Below are positions 63,724 to 64,000 of a stretch of DNA of 64,000 bases, piece after piece (the stretch's first letter is position 1; each line of letters opens with the position of its first letter). A program made the translations under genes and the position numbers. Under the pieces are notes generated by a model. It ran no database searches and was not told the origin of the DNA. It saw only the letters and a program-made list of their open reading frames with translations. Where the stretch lies: assembly GCF_009650095.1 (NCBI RefSeq), contig NZ_CP045915.1:1054001-1118000 (forward strand), read 5' to 3'. The stretch is from Gracilibacillus salitolerans (GTDB lineage Bacteria; Bacillota; Bacilli; Bacillales; Amphibacillaceae).

Positions 63724-64000
63724 GTGGATATTGCAAGTTTTTTTGATAGTATGATCGGAATAATGTTCAGTACAACAATTTTATTCGTTGCTCTTGGGGT
63801 TATTTTAGGAGTAGTATTTGGTGCTATACCAGGCTTAACTGCAACACTTGCTGTTGTTATTTTACTCCCTTTCACCTATGGTATGGATGCGGTATCAGGG
63901 CTTTCCACGCTTGTTGCGGCTTATATCGGGGGGATTTCCGGTGGAGTTGTTGCTGCTATTTTAATTGGGATGCCGGGTACACCTTCTTCCGTAACGACTG
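63724..64000 (+). CDS. tctA: Tripartite tricarboxylate transporter large membrane subunit (TctA), 5' part
   Basis: Starts at GTG 63724 after AAGGGGGG and runs off the window. The 92 residues seen include GVVFGAIPGLTATLAVVILL and GGISGGVVAAILIGMPGTPS, the two glycine/proline motifs typical of the TctA N terminus. It would be the transport channel of the TctABC system. Confidence 0.92.
   Translation, partial: MDIASFFDSMIGIMFSTTILFVALGVILGVVFGAIPGLTATLAVVILLPFTYGMDAVSGLSTLVAAYIGGISGGVVAAILIGMPGTPSSVTT

Noticed and set aside
1..64000. CRISPR arrays, rRNA genes, intact insertion sequences, prophage structural genes
   Set aside because: Looked for regularly spaced repeats, rRNA landmarks, transposase and integrase motifs; none were seen.

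Overview
The window is AT-rich, low-GC Firmicute DNA. Gene order, purine-rich Shine-Dalgarno sites, frequent GTG/TTG starts, cre-type catabolite sites, YesM/YesN and YesL relatives and DUF5696/Yip1 genes point to a Bacillaceae or Paenibacillus-like soil or halophilic bacterium; a Gracilibacillus/Amphibacillus-type genome is a guess. No rRNA, complete tRNA, CRISPR array, intact transposase or integrase was seen. The content is dominated by carbohydrate uptake and catabolism.

Region 1 (1-14.9 kb): the end of a CUT1 sugar ABC transporter (partial binding protein, two permeases) and an oxidoreductase; an unassigned, highly structured intergenic segment with its own extended -10 promoter (3694-3951); a GGDEF-like/winged-helix regulator divergent from a long catabolic operon (epimerase, DHDPS-type aldolase, MDR dehydrogenase, Gfo/Idh/MocA enzymes, sugar-phosphate isomerase, ROK kinase, NagA). 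The operon looks built to turn a modified N-acetyl-amino sugar into an intermediate that the ROK kinase and NagA can use. Region 2 (15-19.1 kb): an HxlR regulator, a truncated epimerase, a beta-hydroxyacid dehydrogenase and two aldo/keto reductases. Region 3 (19.1-21.2 kb): a permease remnant, the 3' half of a tRNA-Leu(CAA) followed by a terminator (an att-site signature), and decayed small genes around one secreted hypothetical protein.

Region 4 (21.5-33 kb): a cre-controlled CUT1 transporter with a YesL protein, a secreted esterase with a FIMAH domain, an intact GH43 enzyme and a dead lipoprotein GH43 paralogue, and an AraC regulator with a degenerate receiver domain. Region 5 (33.4-51.6 kb) is the most striking locus: a binding lipoprotein, a 972-residue membrane-anchored fusion of carbohydrate-binding-like domains with a second binding protein, two complete CUT1 permease pairs, an NHL-repeat/TPR membrane protein, a Yip1 protein and a large DUF5696 lipoprotein in one tight operon, followed by a third binding protein and a YesM/YesN two-component pair. 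I propose it is one envelope machine for sensing, binding and importing a plant-cell-wall oligosaccharide. None of the four permease pairs in the window has an ATPase gene, which implies a shared MsmX-type ATPase elsewhere.

Region 6 (51.7-56.6 kb) is a gene graveyard: remnants of a GH10 xylanase, a FIMAH esterase, Fic, a DUF4011-type ATPase/helicase, a MazF/PemK-like protein and a YgjP-like protease, plus a REP-like palindrome; only a DUF1569 gene looks intact. Region 7 (56.6-64 kb): a PrpR-type regulator with a degenerate AAA+ domain precedes a four-carbon acid-sugar kinase, PdxA2, a DHDPS-family aldolase and a tripartite tricarboxylate transporter (TctC, TctB, start of TctA), fitting D-threonate/D-erythronate-type acid catabolism extended by an aldolase step.
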